Below are positions 17,343 through 26,201 of a stretch of 64,000 bases of DNA, one piece after another. Location of the stretch: positions 371,045 to 435,044 of the forward strand of contig NZ_CP091852.1 in the NCBI RefSeq assembly GCF_022059845.1. Reading direction: 5' to 3'. The stretch's first letter is position 1. Every line of letters begins with the position of its first letter. The stretch comes from Terrirubrum flagellatum. GTDB taxonomy: Bacteria > Pseudomonadota > Alphaproteobacteria > Rhizobiales > Beijerinckiaceae. Made by a program: the position numbers and the translations under genes. The notes beneath the pieces are model-generated. The model had not been told where the DNA came from, did no database searches, and saw only the letters and a list, made by a program, of their open reading frames with translations.

Positions 17343-20231
17343 CTATTTGAGGATGGCGTCTGCAAATACATCGCTTCCGGCGTTCGTTTCGCGGAGCAGA
17401 CGCGTTCCCATGGCAAAGCCAAGCGCGCGATAGCTCTCCCATTGCGCCTCGTCGAAGAACTGGTCTCCCGTCGTTTGCTGCGGAAACGGGGGATTTCTAT
17501 GGCCATAGTTCTCGACGTCTGCTGGAAGTCCGTCGAACAGGCGCGGTTTCAACCAGATGATTCTGCCTATCTTTTTTGAGGGCTGCGCGTCAGCGTTCGG
17601 GCCAAAGACGTCAAGGAGGAGTGCGAACGCGCTGCAGTCCGGGTTTCTCGCCGCTCTCCGCCAATCGGCGGCGCCGGCATTGATAAATACGGAAGAGCAA
17701 TTGAATCCGAATGCGGAGTAAGCCGAGTACGCGGACGCGACCTCAATCGAAAGACCGAGATCAAGCCGTGCTTTCCGGATCAGATTCTCCATGTCTTCGA
17801 ATTCGTAACTGGGATCGGCGCCGTTATCGATGACGACTATTAGTGGAACGCGCCGCCTCAGAAGTTCGTAGGCTCCGCTATTCTCGAAGTGTCCGCCGTC
17901 CGAGAGATACACGCGGCGATTGCGGCGTGTATAGAGGGCGGTCATTTCACACCAGAGATAATAATATGTGCGCCAAGGTCGTGTTATCCAGGTGTAAAGA
18001 CGCCAGCCCAATGACCTTGCCGCCTTGCGGACCTCCGGGAGAAGATCTCTAACGTCCCACCAATATCCCAGTCGGATATTTGCAAAGGTGAATGCGAGCG
18101 CGCCGCCGAGCGTGGTGCGAGCGCCCATCCCGGCTGAGGCGGCGGCCCCGGAAATCGCGCAAAGCTGGCCGACGCTCAAGGATTCGACGCTTTCCTCTTT
18201 GAGCTTGTCCCAGGTGATTGCCCGGGCATCTCCCTGAGCCGCTCGACCGGCATTGATGTAGACGCCTTCCGGCGCGAAGACGAGGGGAACGCCCTTCCGA
18301 TCGCGATCCGCAAGTTGGGAGTGAGCCGTATTTTGAGTTTCATTGAGGGTCACATTGATCAGATGCAGAGGCGCGGCGCTGCGGGCCTGTTGATAGGTCG
18401 AGACGTCGATATAGTCTTTTGGGTGGTTTTCCGTGATGGGCCTGCCGCCAGACAGAGTGACTTCTTCCAAACGTTCCCGATTTGAGGCGCCAAGGTAGGC
18501 CCGCGTCAGTCGACCCGCATAGAAAGAATGCAGCGAAGATAAGTTGATAAAGCCCGTATAGAGCCCAGTGAGGATGAACAGACCAAGGGCGATTGCGCCG
18601 AAGGAAAGGAGCGAAGACTTTTTGAGGTCGAAATCCTCGAGATGAGCGACCCAAAGTCCGGCTCCCTCGCTCGTGAGGTTCCAGGAGACCGCGTGAATCG
18701 CAAGGTCCGCGGTCAACGCCACCAGGAAAAACGCGGCCGCGCCGACGATCAGCGCGATCGTCCAAACATGAGCGCCAACAAACCTGGCGAGCTTACCGTC
18801 TCCGAGCCATGTCGGGATCTTTGCGATCACCCAGGCAAGCGCCGGAACGAATGTCGCTGCGGCGATAGGTAGTCCGTTCCGATTTTCAGACACAAAGGCC
18901 GGGCTCTGCTCGATAATAGTCAGAGCAAGGCTGTCGATGAGCGCAGTTACGCAAGCGAGCGCGAGAATAATGTTGAGGCCTGCGCTCAGAGCTGTGAGGC
19001 GGCGGCGCATCTCATTGACGAATCCATCGCTCTTGAGAAGAGGCGCGATCCGGATCAAGAAGCCAAGGCCGACAATCGCTCCGAGTATCGATATATTGAC
19101 GCCGAGGCTTACAGACCACAATGGCCAGGACAGTTTCCAGAATTTGAGTGGCGCCGTGATTGAAAGGAGACTTTCTCCTGACAAATGATTGATAAGGACG
19201 CCGCAACAAGCGGCGAAAAAAAGAATGAGGCAGGACTGCAATAGAAACTGACCGGTTGGGCCTAGGAAACGAGCGATCGGGCCGGCCTGGCCGGTTGAAT
19301 TCCAGAGGTTCCCTGTGCGAAGCGAAACCGTGATCCAATAAGCAATCCAGGTCGCGATTGTGATCGCGAGCAGGGCAGGCGGCATGACGACGAGCGGGCT
19401 GAGCGTAAAGGCCCAACTCTTCGGCGCGGTTGCACCAGCCGCTGCGACGCTGGCTGCGGCCTGTTGTGCCTTGGCCGGGATGGTCGCGAAATAATGGAGC
19501 CGCTCGACAAATCCCATACGGGTTTCTTTTGGCCAAGCGTCCTGAAGCGCGTCGCCTGGCAAGCCATGGTTGAGAACCAGCCATTCCGCGCCCAGCAACA
19601 AGAACCACGCGGCCGCCGAGGCGATAAAGAATGTGTAGATCATCGCCAGCCAGTTTCTGGCGATATAGGCGACAGCGAATCCGTAGTCGGTCGCTCCGTT
19701 TGGGGCGAGATAGCGTCCGTGCTCTCGCAGCCACCAGATCGGGTTCCGCAATCGCCGAGCCGGCGCCGCCGACGTCGAGTTGGCGGCGGTGTCTAAGGTT
19801 TCCTCGCGAGGTTCGAGCTTGAGCGCGCTTTCCGCAAACTCGCGCGTGTCTTTCGCGCGCTCCTCGCCTGGGGAAGCTGACGATTCCGACCTCCCGCGGA
19901 CGCTTTGCGGAAGGAACAGGCTGGTGAGGAAAGATCCGAAATATCCGCCGCCTGACACCGTGGAGAGGTAGTCGAAGCCATAGAGCCGGTCGTGACGGGC
20001 CAGCGATTGGACAAATCCTAACGAAATCGTTGCGCTCCGGATCCCTCCGCCGGAAAGCGCAAGGCCCATGCTGCCTGGCGGAATCTTGGCCTCGTCGATT
20101 TCGATTCCGGCTTCCCTGAGCTTTGAGCGGCGTTCCAGGAGAGCCTGCCGGGTCGCGTCAGGCGGCGACGCCGTTGCGGCGCGAGCCAGCTTCTCCTGAG
20201 GAACGCTCTCGGCGCGGAGATCGACAAGCAT
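17343..20231 (-). CDS. Membrane-embedded patatin-like phospholipase family protein
   Basis: A 962-residue protein. An N-terminal patatin nucleophile half carries the oxyanion loop GLALSGGGIRS (about 56-66) and STVSGGG with candidate nucleophile Ser93. About seven to eight hydrophobic segments follow between roughly residues 190 and 590. The C-terminal half holds LSDGGHFENSG with Asp778 as the dyad partner. Patatins hydrolyse acyl esters of lipids. The first Gly of the canonical GxSxG is Thr here. I start at the ATG at 20231, which has GGGAGG five bases upstream; a TTG at 20279 would add 16 residues. It is divergent from the regulator, PAP2 and subtilase genes and forms an island with them. 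Activity is not proven by sequence. Confidence 0.85.
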   Translation of the reverse strand: MLVDLRAESVPQEKLARAATASPPDATRQALLERRSKLREAGIEIDEAKIPPGSMGLALSGGGIRSATISLGFVQSLARHDRLYGFDYLSTVSGGGYFGSFLTSLFLPQSVRGRSESSASPGEERAKDTREFAESALKLEPREETLDTAANSTSAAPARRLRNPIWWLREHGRYLAPNGATDYGFAVAYIARNWLAMIYTFFIASAAAWFLLLGAEWLVLNHGLPGDALQDAWPKETRMGFVERLHYFATIPAKAQQAAASVAAAGATAPKSWAFTLSPLVVMPPALLAITIATWIAYWITVSLRTGNLWNSTGQAGPIARFLGPTGQFLLQSCLILFFAACCGVLINHLSGESLLSITAPLKFWKLSWPLWSVSLGVNISILGAIVGLGFLIRIAPLLKSDGFVNEMRRRLTALSAGLNIILALACVTALIDSLALTIIEQSPAFVSENRNGLPIAAATFVPALAWVIAKIPTWLGDGKLARFVGAHVWTIALIVGAAAFFLVALTADLAIHAVSWNLTSEGAGLWVAHLEDFDLKKSSLLSFGAIALGLFILTGLYTGFINLSSLHSFYAGRLTRAYLGASNRERLEEVTLSGGRPITENHPKDYIDVSTYQQARSAAPLHLINVTLNETQNTAHSQLADRDRKGVPLVFAPEGVYINAGRAAQGDARAITWDKLKEESVESLSVGQLCAISGAAASAGMGARTTLGGALAFTFANIRLGYWWDVRDLLPEVRKAARSLGWRLYTWITRPWRTYYYLWCEMTALYTRRNRRVYLSDGGHFENSGAYELLRRRVPLIVVIDNGADPSYEFEDMENLIRKARLDLGLSIEVASAYSAYSAFGFNCSSVFINAGAADWRRAARNPDCSAFALLLDVFGPNADAQPSKKIGRIIWLKPRLFDGLPADVENYGHRNPPFPQQTTGDQFFDEAQWESYRALGFAMGTRLLRETNAGSDVFADAILK

Positions 20232-20306
20232 CGTTGCCTCCCAACGATTGTCCGTGAGCGCGCCTTTGGCCACGGCCAAGGACGCGCGTCCGGCATCCCA
20301 AAGTTG

Positions 20307-20331
20307 TCCGGTCGGCGTCGTGCCGACCGGA
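20307..20331 (-). terminator. Hairpin between small ORF and patatin gene
   Basis: TCCGGTCGGC at 20307-20316 pairs with GCCGACCGGA at 20322-20331, a perfect 10-bp stem with a 5-nt loop. On the minus strand it begins directly after the stop of the small gene at 20335 and lies about 75 bases before the patatin start. It may terminate or attenuate transcription into the patatin gene; only a short T-rich stretch follows it. Confidence 0.6.
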
Positions 20332-20334
20332 AGG

Positions 20335-20544
20335 CTAATTCAGATCGCGAGGCCCGAGTCTGTCGGCCATTTTGATGAGCCAGTTGATCGTGGCGCGCTC
20401 GCTGTCTTTCAGTTGTTCGCAGCGGGCGACGGCCAGAGCCAGCGGTCTGAACTCCGACCAGCGGAGATGAAAATCAGGGAGATCGCGCGGCGGCGCGGCG
20501 CGGCTGCGTCGAACGCGTTTGGAAGGTTGAGAAGCTTCGTTCAT
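20335..20544 (-). CDS. Small conserved-looking hypothetical protein
   Basis: A short open frame of 69 codons. It has a basic N-terminus (QPSKRVRRSRAAPPRD) followed by a compact segment, LRWSEFRPLALAVARC, and an acidic/hydrophobic C-terminus ending RLGPRDLN. I do not recognise a family. It is placed as a real gene because it fills the space between the patatin gene and the divergent regulator, its composition looks protein-like, and a hairpin starts immediately after its stop. The start could also be a GTG at 20568. It may be an accessory factor of the patatin protein. Confidence 0.5.
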   Translation of the reverse strand: MNEASQPSKRVRRSRAAPPRDLPDFHLRWSEFRPLALAVARCEQLKDSERATINWLIKMADRLGPRDLN

Positions 20545-20653
20545 GGCGCCAAGGTTAATCTCGACCACCTTTCGAAAGCGCGTGAGTAAAGTGTGAACCG
20601 GGTTGGAGTTGACGCCCGTGGCGTACTAGGTTTGGCCGGGAGTATAAGTTGCC

Positions 20654-22297
20654 ATGGAAGGCAAGCTTCTTGAGATCAATCTGTTCGGCGCGTGCACTGT
20701 GAGGTCTACGCGAGCGGGCGGATTCGTCATCAACGGGACGAAGCACAAGGCGCTGTTCGTCCTGCTCGCCACGGCTCCGTTCGGTCGACGGACGCGCTCT
20801 TTCCTGCAGGAAACGCTCTGGGGCGCCGCCTGCTACGACACCGGCCGGCAAAGCCTTCGCCGCGCCCTTGCCGATATCAAGGCCGCAATGGGCGGCGATT
20901 TTGGCGAGCTGATATCCGGCAACAACTCTGAACTGACGCTCGATCTGGGCCGCGTCCATTTTGCCGGACGACCCGGGGGCGGGCAGTTCCTCGAGGGGCT
21001 GGAGGTCAGAGAACCTATCTTTAATCAATGGGTTGCGGGCATTCGGGCAAAGCCGGACCAACTTGATGGTCTCTTCAGTCTCATTTCCCAGCCGCCCGCG
21101 ACCTCGATCCTTCCCTCAATCGCCGTCTTGCCTTTCCGCGCCGTTGGCGGCGATGCGCTCGATGGCGTCCTTGGTGATTGGCTCGCGGAGGAGATCTGTC
21201 GGTCGCTCAGCCGGTCGCGACTTCTCGCGGTCATCTCGCATTTGTCGTGCCGACAACTCGCTCGCCAGGCCGTCGATGTCGGGGTGATCAGGACGCAGCT
21301 CCAGGCCAACTATTTCGTCTCGGGCACTCTGCGGCGTTCTGGCGAGCGGATCATTGTCGATGCGGATTTCGTCGACGTCCGCACGGCGCGCATTCTATGG
21401 ACCCGACAATTCGAGCAGGACGCTCGCAATTTTCTCGATCAATGCGATGAAGGTTGCGCAGCGATCGTCAGGGCTGCAGGTGGCGCGATCGCCGATGAGG
21501 CGCTTCAATACACTGCGGGGATGGTCCCGGCGAGCATCGACGATCATCGATTGCTGATCGCGGGCGTCAGCCTCATGCACCGGTCGACGCTCCATGATTT
21601 CGCGCGAGCGCGAGAGCTGATCGAAGAGGCGCTCCGACGCGCGCCAAGCACGTCGGAAATTCATGCCTGGCTTGGAAAGTGGCATGTGCTGAGCGTTTTC
21701 AACGGATGGAGCACAGATGCGCGCGCTGACACGCAACGTGCGCTCGATTGCACCGCGCGTGCGCTCGACTTGAGTCCCGACAATGCGTTCAGCCTGACGA
21801 TTGACGGCTTCGCGCAGAACAATCTGCTTCGAAGGCTTGATATAGCGGACAAGCGCTACGCCGCCGCCCTCGGCTACAATCCGAATGAGGCGCTATCCTG
21901 GCTTCTCAAGGGCACTCTTCAAGCGTTTCGTGATGAAGGCGTCGAAGCGGTCGCCGCCATTCAAACAGCGCGCCGACTCTCCCCCATTGATCCATTCGGC
22001 TATTTCTACGATGCGCTGAGCGCCGGGGCGCATCTGTCAAATGAAAGTTATGACAAGGCGCTCGAATTTGCGGATCGCTCATTGCTTACCAACGACCGGC
22101 ACCTGTCGACGATTCGCATCAAGATCACGGCTCTTCACCATTTAGGGCGAGACGCCGAGGCAAGGGTCGCTGGCGAGCAACTGATCAGGCGCCAACCCGA
22201 TTTCACTGTCGAATCCTATTTAAAGCAGCATCCTGCAACCGCGTATGAAACCGGCAAACGAGTCGCGAGTGCACTGCGGGCATCCGGAATTCCATGA
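20654..22297 (+). CDS. Winged-helix/TPR transcriptional regulator with TolB-like middle domain
   Basis: A 547-residue protein in three parts. Residues about 5-105 resemble the OmpR/SARP-type winged helix (LLEINLFGACTV through RQSLRRALADIKAAM). Residues about 155-290 contain SIAVLPFRAVGGD and YFVSGTLRRSGERI, the TolB/FlgO-like domain common in CadC-type and adenylate-cyclase-linked regulators. The remainder is alpha-helical TPR-like repeats. It is cytoplasmic with no obvious membrane segment. It heads a same-strand unit with the PAP2-like and subtilase genes (12 and 20 bases between genes) and is divergent from the patatin gene, so it probably controls the island. The signal it senses is unknown. 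Confidence 0.82.
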   Translation: MEGKLLEINLFGACTVRSTRAGGFVINGTKHKALFVLLATAPFGRRTRSFLQETLWGAACYDTGRQSLRRALADIKAAMGGDFGELISGNNSELTLDLGRVHFAGRPGGGQFLEGLEVREPIFNQWVAGIRAKPDQLDGLFSLISQPPATSILPSIAVLPFRAVGGDALDGVLGDWLAEEICRSLSRSRLLAVISHLSCRQLARQAVDVGVIRTQLQANYFVSGTLRRSGERIIVDADFVDVRTARILWTRQFEQDARNFLDQCDEGCAAIVRAAGGAIADEALQYTAGMVPASIDDHRLLIAGVSLMHRSTLHDFARARELIEEALRRAPSTSEIHAWLGKWHVLSVFNGWSTDARADTQRALDCTARALDLSPDNAFSLTIDGFAQNNLLRRLDIADKRYAAALGYNPNEALSWLLKGTLQAFRDEGVEAVAAIQTARRLSPIDPFGYFYDALSAGAHLSNESYDKALEFADRSLLTNDRHLSTIRIKITALHHLGRDAEARVAGEQLIRRQPDFTVESYLKQHPATAYETGKRVASALRASGIP

Positions 22298-22309
22298 GGG
22301 GCGATCAGA

Positions 22310-23434
22310 ATGTCGACTATGGGTAGCTTTGGCAGTTTCGGAAGCTTCGGGAGTTTTGGAAGTTTTGGAAGCTTCGGCAGTTTTTCCGGATTGAACGCGA
22401 CGGGTCTGGGGCGGTTCGTCGGCGGCGGCGGGGCGCCTGATCCGACAATCGTCCAGGGGCTGCTCACCAACAATCAGGCCATCATTCACTCCGCAGGTCC
22501 TGATGATCCGGTCGAAAAGCCGGCGGGCGTCTACAATCTTCTCCCGCTCGGCGCGGACAAGAATCTCCAGCTTTGGGAGCCCTGGGTTCGCGCCTCGCTT
22601 TATTTGACGGACTTCCTAAAGGGTCTCGATTGGGTGTTCACGCCGACAAAAGGCAAGGAAAAAATCAACTTCAGCTACGGCGGGTCTGCATTCTTCGAAC
22701 TGCATCGCCCGTCAATCAAGCTGTTTCACGCCCAGCTTGCGTTCATGCGAGACTATATGGATCAGCGCAGCGATCGCGCCGCTGAAATCCTGTCCGAGAT
22801 GAGTCTACCATTCGATTACTTCGCCTCGATTCTCGGTCTCAATTCTGCGAGCAATGCGAAGACGTTTGAGCTCATGTCGATCGCGCAGGTCGTGGCGGCG
22901 CATGTTGCGATGATTGCGAAGCACCATCTCGCCTGCCGCCGTCCGGATCGGCTGGGCGCGAGCGTGATGCCGATGATTTCAACCCCCGGCCACGGCTCAT
23001 TCCCGAGCGCGCACGCCACCGAGGCGTTTGCCGTCGCAACGGTCTTGTGCGGCCTTCTTCAGGACAAGACCGTCAAGGCCCACTATCCCCGCCCCGACCG
23101 ATTGAACCATCTTTGCATGAAGCTCGCGGAGCGGATCGCGGTGAACCGCACCGTCGCCGGCGTCCATTTTCCGGTTGATTCCTGGGCCGGCGCGAGTCTT
23201 GGCGAAGCGGTTGGTCAGATCGTTCTCCAAAAATGCGGCGCACGCGCTGGCGGCGTCGTTTCCAGAACCTACATCGCGCAGCCGCAGAGCGATTTTAGCG
23301 TCACGCAGTTCCGGACCCCCGAACAGGCGGCTCGGAACGGGCTCGAGCGGAGTCCGACCGAGTTCAAGATGGAGCCAAGCCCAATATTGTCGTGGCTCTG
23401 GCGAGCCGCCGTGCAGGAATTCGCCCTTACTTAA
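22310..23434 (+). CDS. PAP2 / vanadium-dependent haloperoxidase-like protein with GSF-repeat N-terminus
   Basis: A 374-residue protein. The three acid-phosphatase/haloperoxidase motifs are in order: K-x6-RP (Lys204, Arg211, Pro212), PSAH (residues 232-235, with Ser233 and His235), and R-x5-H-x3-D (Arg280, His286, Asp290). In PAP2 enzymes these bind phosphate; in vanadium haloperoxidases the same residues bind vanadate. No clear membrane segments surround the core, which favours the soluble haloperoxidase-like branch. The N-terminus has seven consecutive Gly-Ser-Phe units (residues 5-25), a low-complexity segment unlike the core. It lies between the regulator and the subtilase. Whether it is a phosphatase or a haloperoxidase cannot be decided here. 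Confidence 0.85.
   Translation: MSTMGSFGSFGSFGSFGSFGSFGSFSGLNATGLGRFVGGGGAPDPTIVQGLLTNNQAIIHSAGPDDPVEKPAGVYNLLPLGADKNLQLWEPWVRASLYLTDFLKGLDWVFTPTKGKEKINFSYGGSAFFELHRPSIKLFHAQLAFMRDYMDQRSDRAAEILSEMSLPFDYFASILGLNSASNAKTFELMSIAQVVAAHVAMIAKHHLACRRPDRLGASVMPMISTPGHGSFPSAHATEAFAVATVLCGLLQDKTVKAHYPRPDRLNHLCMKLAERIAVNRTVAGVHFPVDSWAGASLGEAVGQIVLQKCGARAGGVVSRTYIAQPQSDFSVTQFRTPEQAARNGLERSPTEFKMEPSPILSWLWRAAVQEFALT
22322..22384 (+). repeat. Seven-unit 9-bp in-frame repeat encoding Gly-Ser-Phe
   Basis: Seven tandem 9-base units of the form GGN-AGY-TTY encode (Gly-Ser-Phe)x7 at the N-terminus of the PAP2-like protein. Synonymous third positions vary between units (GGT/GGC/GGA/GGG, AGC/AGT, TTT/TTC), so the array is not a fresh slippage product: the peptide is conserved while the DNA has diverged, suggesting selection on the repeat peptide. 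Confidence 0.9.
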
Positions 23435-23454
23435 GCTCCCGACAGGGAGCAGCC

Positions 23455-25665
23455 ATGGCCCGAGGGCAAGAGATGACCAGGAATCCTCCAGCGCCTGCGA
23501 TCAAGGAGCTTATCGGACCCTATGAGAATTGGGTCCATGGCGAAGTTGGGAAGCAGTTCGCGTTGCATGATTTTGACGGTGAAGGCGACGCGGCGCTTTC
23601 GGCGATGGGTGAACTGGCGCGTGGTCACGCGCTCCTGAAATCCTGTCAGGCTGTCAAAATCGGGCGCGAGCTTACCGCGATTACGCCTACGCTTTGGGAA
23701 GATGTTTACGCAGGCGAAGCCGATTCTTTCTTTGCTCCGTTCATGTTGACGACGTTGACGAAGTTCCTGAGCGGCGACGATCCGCTTCGTAGAATGACGG
23801 CTGCGTTGGGCTCTTTCGCGGCGACCGGAGTCGCGCGAGTGAAGAAAGGGCAAAAGACTGCTCGGGGCGTGTTCGGATATCGCATCAACGCGCCATTTCC
23901 CGTGGAGTCGATCGACAAAGCTTTCTTACAGGAGGGACGAGAGCCGGAGTTCGGTGAGATTCCTGCCTATATCCGCCGGGAGAAGCGCATGTCGATCGTG
24001 GCCGTGATCGACGACGGATTTGCTTTCGCGCATGCGAATCTCCGGGACAGGAACGGCTCGACGCGAGTCGAGTGCTGCTGGCTTCAGTCCGGTTCGATCG
24101 CGCCTCGCAAGCAGGAGCGAACCGTTCTCTTCGGGCGTGAGTTGACCCGCGTCGCCATCGATCGTCTCGCAAGCGAATATAGCTGCGATGAGGACGAGCT
24201 CTATCGCGTCGTCGGCGGCGCCAAGGCTAAATACGGCGGCGCGGCCAGCCGTTTCGGCGCTCACGGCTCCCATGTGCTCGATATTGCGGCAGGCTATCGA
24301 CACGAACAGAGCGTAAATGGACCTGCTTCTCGAAAAGACGAAGCTGGCGATGATCTCGACCTCGTGCGGATCATCGCGGTTCAATTGCCGGCGCCGATCA
24401 CGGCTGAAACGACGGGCTTCGGCAAGGACGCGGCGCTGCTGAGCGCATTTCACTATATCTTCGACAGAGCTGATCGCATCGCGAAGCAATACGGGATCGA
24501 AAACCCGCCTCTCGCGATCAATTTCAGCTATGGCTACACGGGAGGGCCTCACAACGGCTCGGAGCCTCTGGAGAGGGCGATCAAGCAACTGATTGACATG
24601 CGTTCGAAGCGGGCCGTCACCTCGCTTGTCATGCCCTCAGGCAATAATTTCCAGAGCTCTCTCTATGGCGAAATCACCAGTCAGAATTTGAGGAATAATC
24701 GCTTCACGATTCCCTGGCGGATTCCGCCAAATGACCGAACGTCTAATTATCTGGAAATCTGGCTCCCGGAAGGGGCCGGGAAGAAGCCGGAGCGTCCGCG
24801 TATAATCGGGCCAACCGGTCCATTTGTCCTGGCCGAACAAATTATGGGGTCAGCGAGACAAGGTCTGCCATTGCAGATCTGGGACATCCTGTCCGACGAT
24901 GTTGCGATTGGCCAACTCAGCGTCGATGAATATCGGCCGGGGCTGTGGCGCATGCTGGTCATCGCTGCGCCTACGGAGGTGGTCGCGGTTGGGGTTCCGG
25001 CGGCTCCGTGCGGCTTGTGGCGGATTGAAGTGGAGCCGAATGGCGCTCTTTCACGTGGGAAGCGCATCTCTTGTCGAATTCAGCGGGATGCAGATCCCCT
25101 GGGCTATGCGCGCGGCGCCAGGCAGAGTTATTTCGACGATCCTTCGGATCGTCCGTTTGATGGCGCCGGAGCTCCCTCAGATGAAGATGCGCCTGGAGCT
25201 TTTGTCCGGCGATTTGGCTCCATCAACGGAATCGCGACTCATGAATGCGTGATCACCGTCGGAGGGTATTCGCGAGCAACGCAGCTTCCGGCGCCATACA
25301 GCTCGTCGGGCGCTGTCGACGGCGAAGACGAGTCCAGGCCGAGCGTCAGCTACTCTGCTCCGTCGAGCGACTCGACTGCCCTGCCTGGAATATCCGCTGC
25401 GGGAACCAGGAGCGGATCGAGGCTGAGGCTTGTCGGCACCAGCGCTGCGGCGCCTCAGTTTACTCGTGCGCTCGCGATTGCAGCCCTTTCGCCGGCAAGA
25501 GAGGAGGGTGGAAGATCGCGACCTCATCACGCCAAGAGCTTGGTTGAGCGTTTGCCGCATCTTCGCCCGGTTGTGGCCGACCCCGCCAGCCCCCACAACG
25601 GCCAAGAGTTTGCGCGACGCCGCGCTCGTCTCGGAGCAGCGATGCTGGTTGACGACGACAGGTAA
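23455..25665 (+). CDS. Subtilisin-like (S8) serine protease
   Basis: A 736-residue protein with a subtilase catalytic triad: Asp at about 186-187 in VAVIDDGFAFAH, His270 in FGAHGSHVLDIAAG, and Ser663 in LVGTSAAAPQFTRAL. Nearly 400 residues separate His and Ser, much longer than in minimal subtilisins, implying a large insert. About 180 residues precede the Asp motif. No Sec signal peptide is evident, so a cytoplasmic location is possible. The ATG at 23455 is preceded by AGGGAG. It is the last gene of the regulator, PAP2, subtilase unit. Target proteins are unknown; conflict, maturation or self-processing roles are all possible. Confidence 0.85.
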   Translation: MARGQEMTRNPPAPAIKELIGPYENWVHGEVGKQFALHDFDGEGDAALSAMGELARGHALLKSCQAVKIGRELTAITPTLWEDVYAGEADSFFAPFMLTTLTKFLSGDDPLRRMTAALGSFAATGVARVKKGQKTARGVFGYRINAPFPVESIDKAFLQEGREPEFGEIPAYIRREKRMSIVAVIDDGFAFAHANLRDRNGSTRVECCWLQSGSIAPRKQERTVLFGRELTRVAIDRLASEYSCDEDELYRVVGGAKAKYGGAASRFGAHGSHVLDIAAGYRHEQSVNGPASRKDEAGDDLDLVRIIAVQLPAPITAETTGFGKDAALLSAFHYIFDRADRIAKQYGIENPPLAINFSYGYTGGPHNGSEPLERAIKQLIDMRSKRAVTSLVMPSGNNFQSSLYGEITSQNLRNNRFTIPWRIPPNDRTSNYLEIWLPEGAGKKPERPRIIGPTGPFVLAEQIMGSARQGLPLQIWDILSDDVAIGQLSVDEYRPGLWRMLVIAAPTEVVAVGVPAAPCGLWRIEVEPNGALSRGKRISCRIQRDADPLGYARGARQSYFDDPSDRPFDGAGAPSDEDAPGAFVRRFGSINGIATHECVITVGGYSRATQLPAPYSSSGAVDGEDESRPSVSYSAPSSDSTALPGISAAGTRSGSRLRLVGTSAAAPQFTRALAIAALSPAREEGGRSRPHHAKSLVERLPHLRPVVADPASPHNGQEFARRRARLGAAMLVDDDR

Positions 25666-26201
25666 TTCCAATCTGTTCATGGCATTGCATTCTTCGGGCG
25701 ACCGCTCTCTGATGTTGAGCAATCAATTCACGTAGCGTCGAATTCTGATCTGATTTGAGTGTTATCTCGCCTCACGCTTTTCTCACGCGCTTCCCTGCGG
25801 TCGTTCTGATTTGATCGGGATGGTTATTGCGAATTTCGGAGGCCATGCGTGATTGCGCATAGATTTCTGCGCACCGTGAGCGGCCGGCGGAACAGAGGCC
25901 TGGGCTTGCCAGTCTCATTCGCAGCGTCCGCCGGAATGGAATGCTCTGGCGAGCGGATCTGGGAGGCGCGGGGCTCTGAGAAAAACGCAACCGCAGCGTC
26001 TGGCGATCAAACGCATCTCGCTTCACCGCGGACAGCAGTGAACGACGATTGCAAACCTGAGCGCGGAAAGCCGTATTGCTGGCTGCGGTTGGATATTTTA
26101 AACGTCTGACCGCGACTGTGGGCTGGCGAAATAGCAGTAGAAGTCGTGGGCGAGCCGATTTCGGCGGCTATCGCAGAATCCGCAACAAAGCGCTTATTGA
26201 T
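25666..26201. other. Intergenic region, no supported gene
   Basis: About 536 bases between the subtilase stop and the 3' end of the PPC-domain gene. Open frames of up to 86 codons exist on both strands, but their products are Arg/Ser-rich with no recognisable motif and no convincing ribosome binding site. It separates the patatin/subtilase island from the next metabolic cluster and may be an island boundary. Confidence 0.5.

Noticed and set aside
22322..22384. Tandem 9-base repeats that could look like a CRISPR or minisatellite array.
   Set aside because: They are contiguous, in frame and encode Gly-Ser-Phe at the N-terminus of a convincing protein, with no spacers; not a CRISPR.
25849..26109. 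An 86-codon frame in the gap after the subtilase.
   Set aside because: No motif, weak start context and Arg/Ser-rich composition; not supported as a gene.
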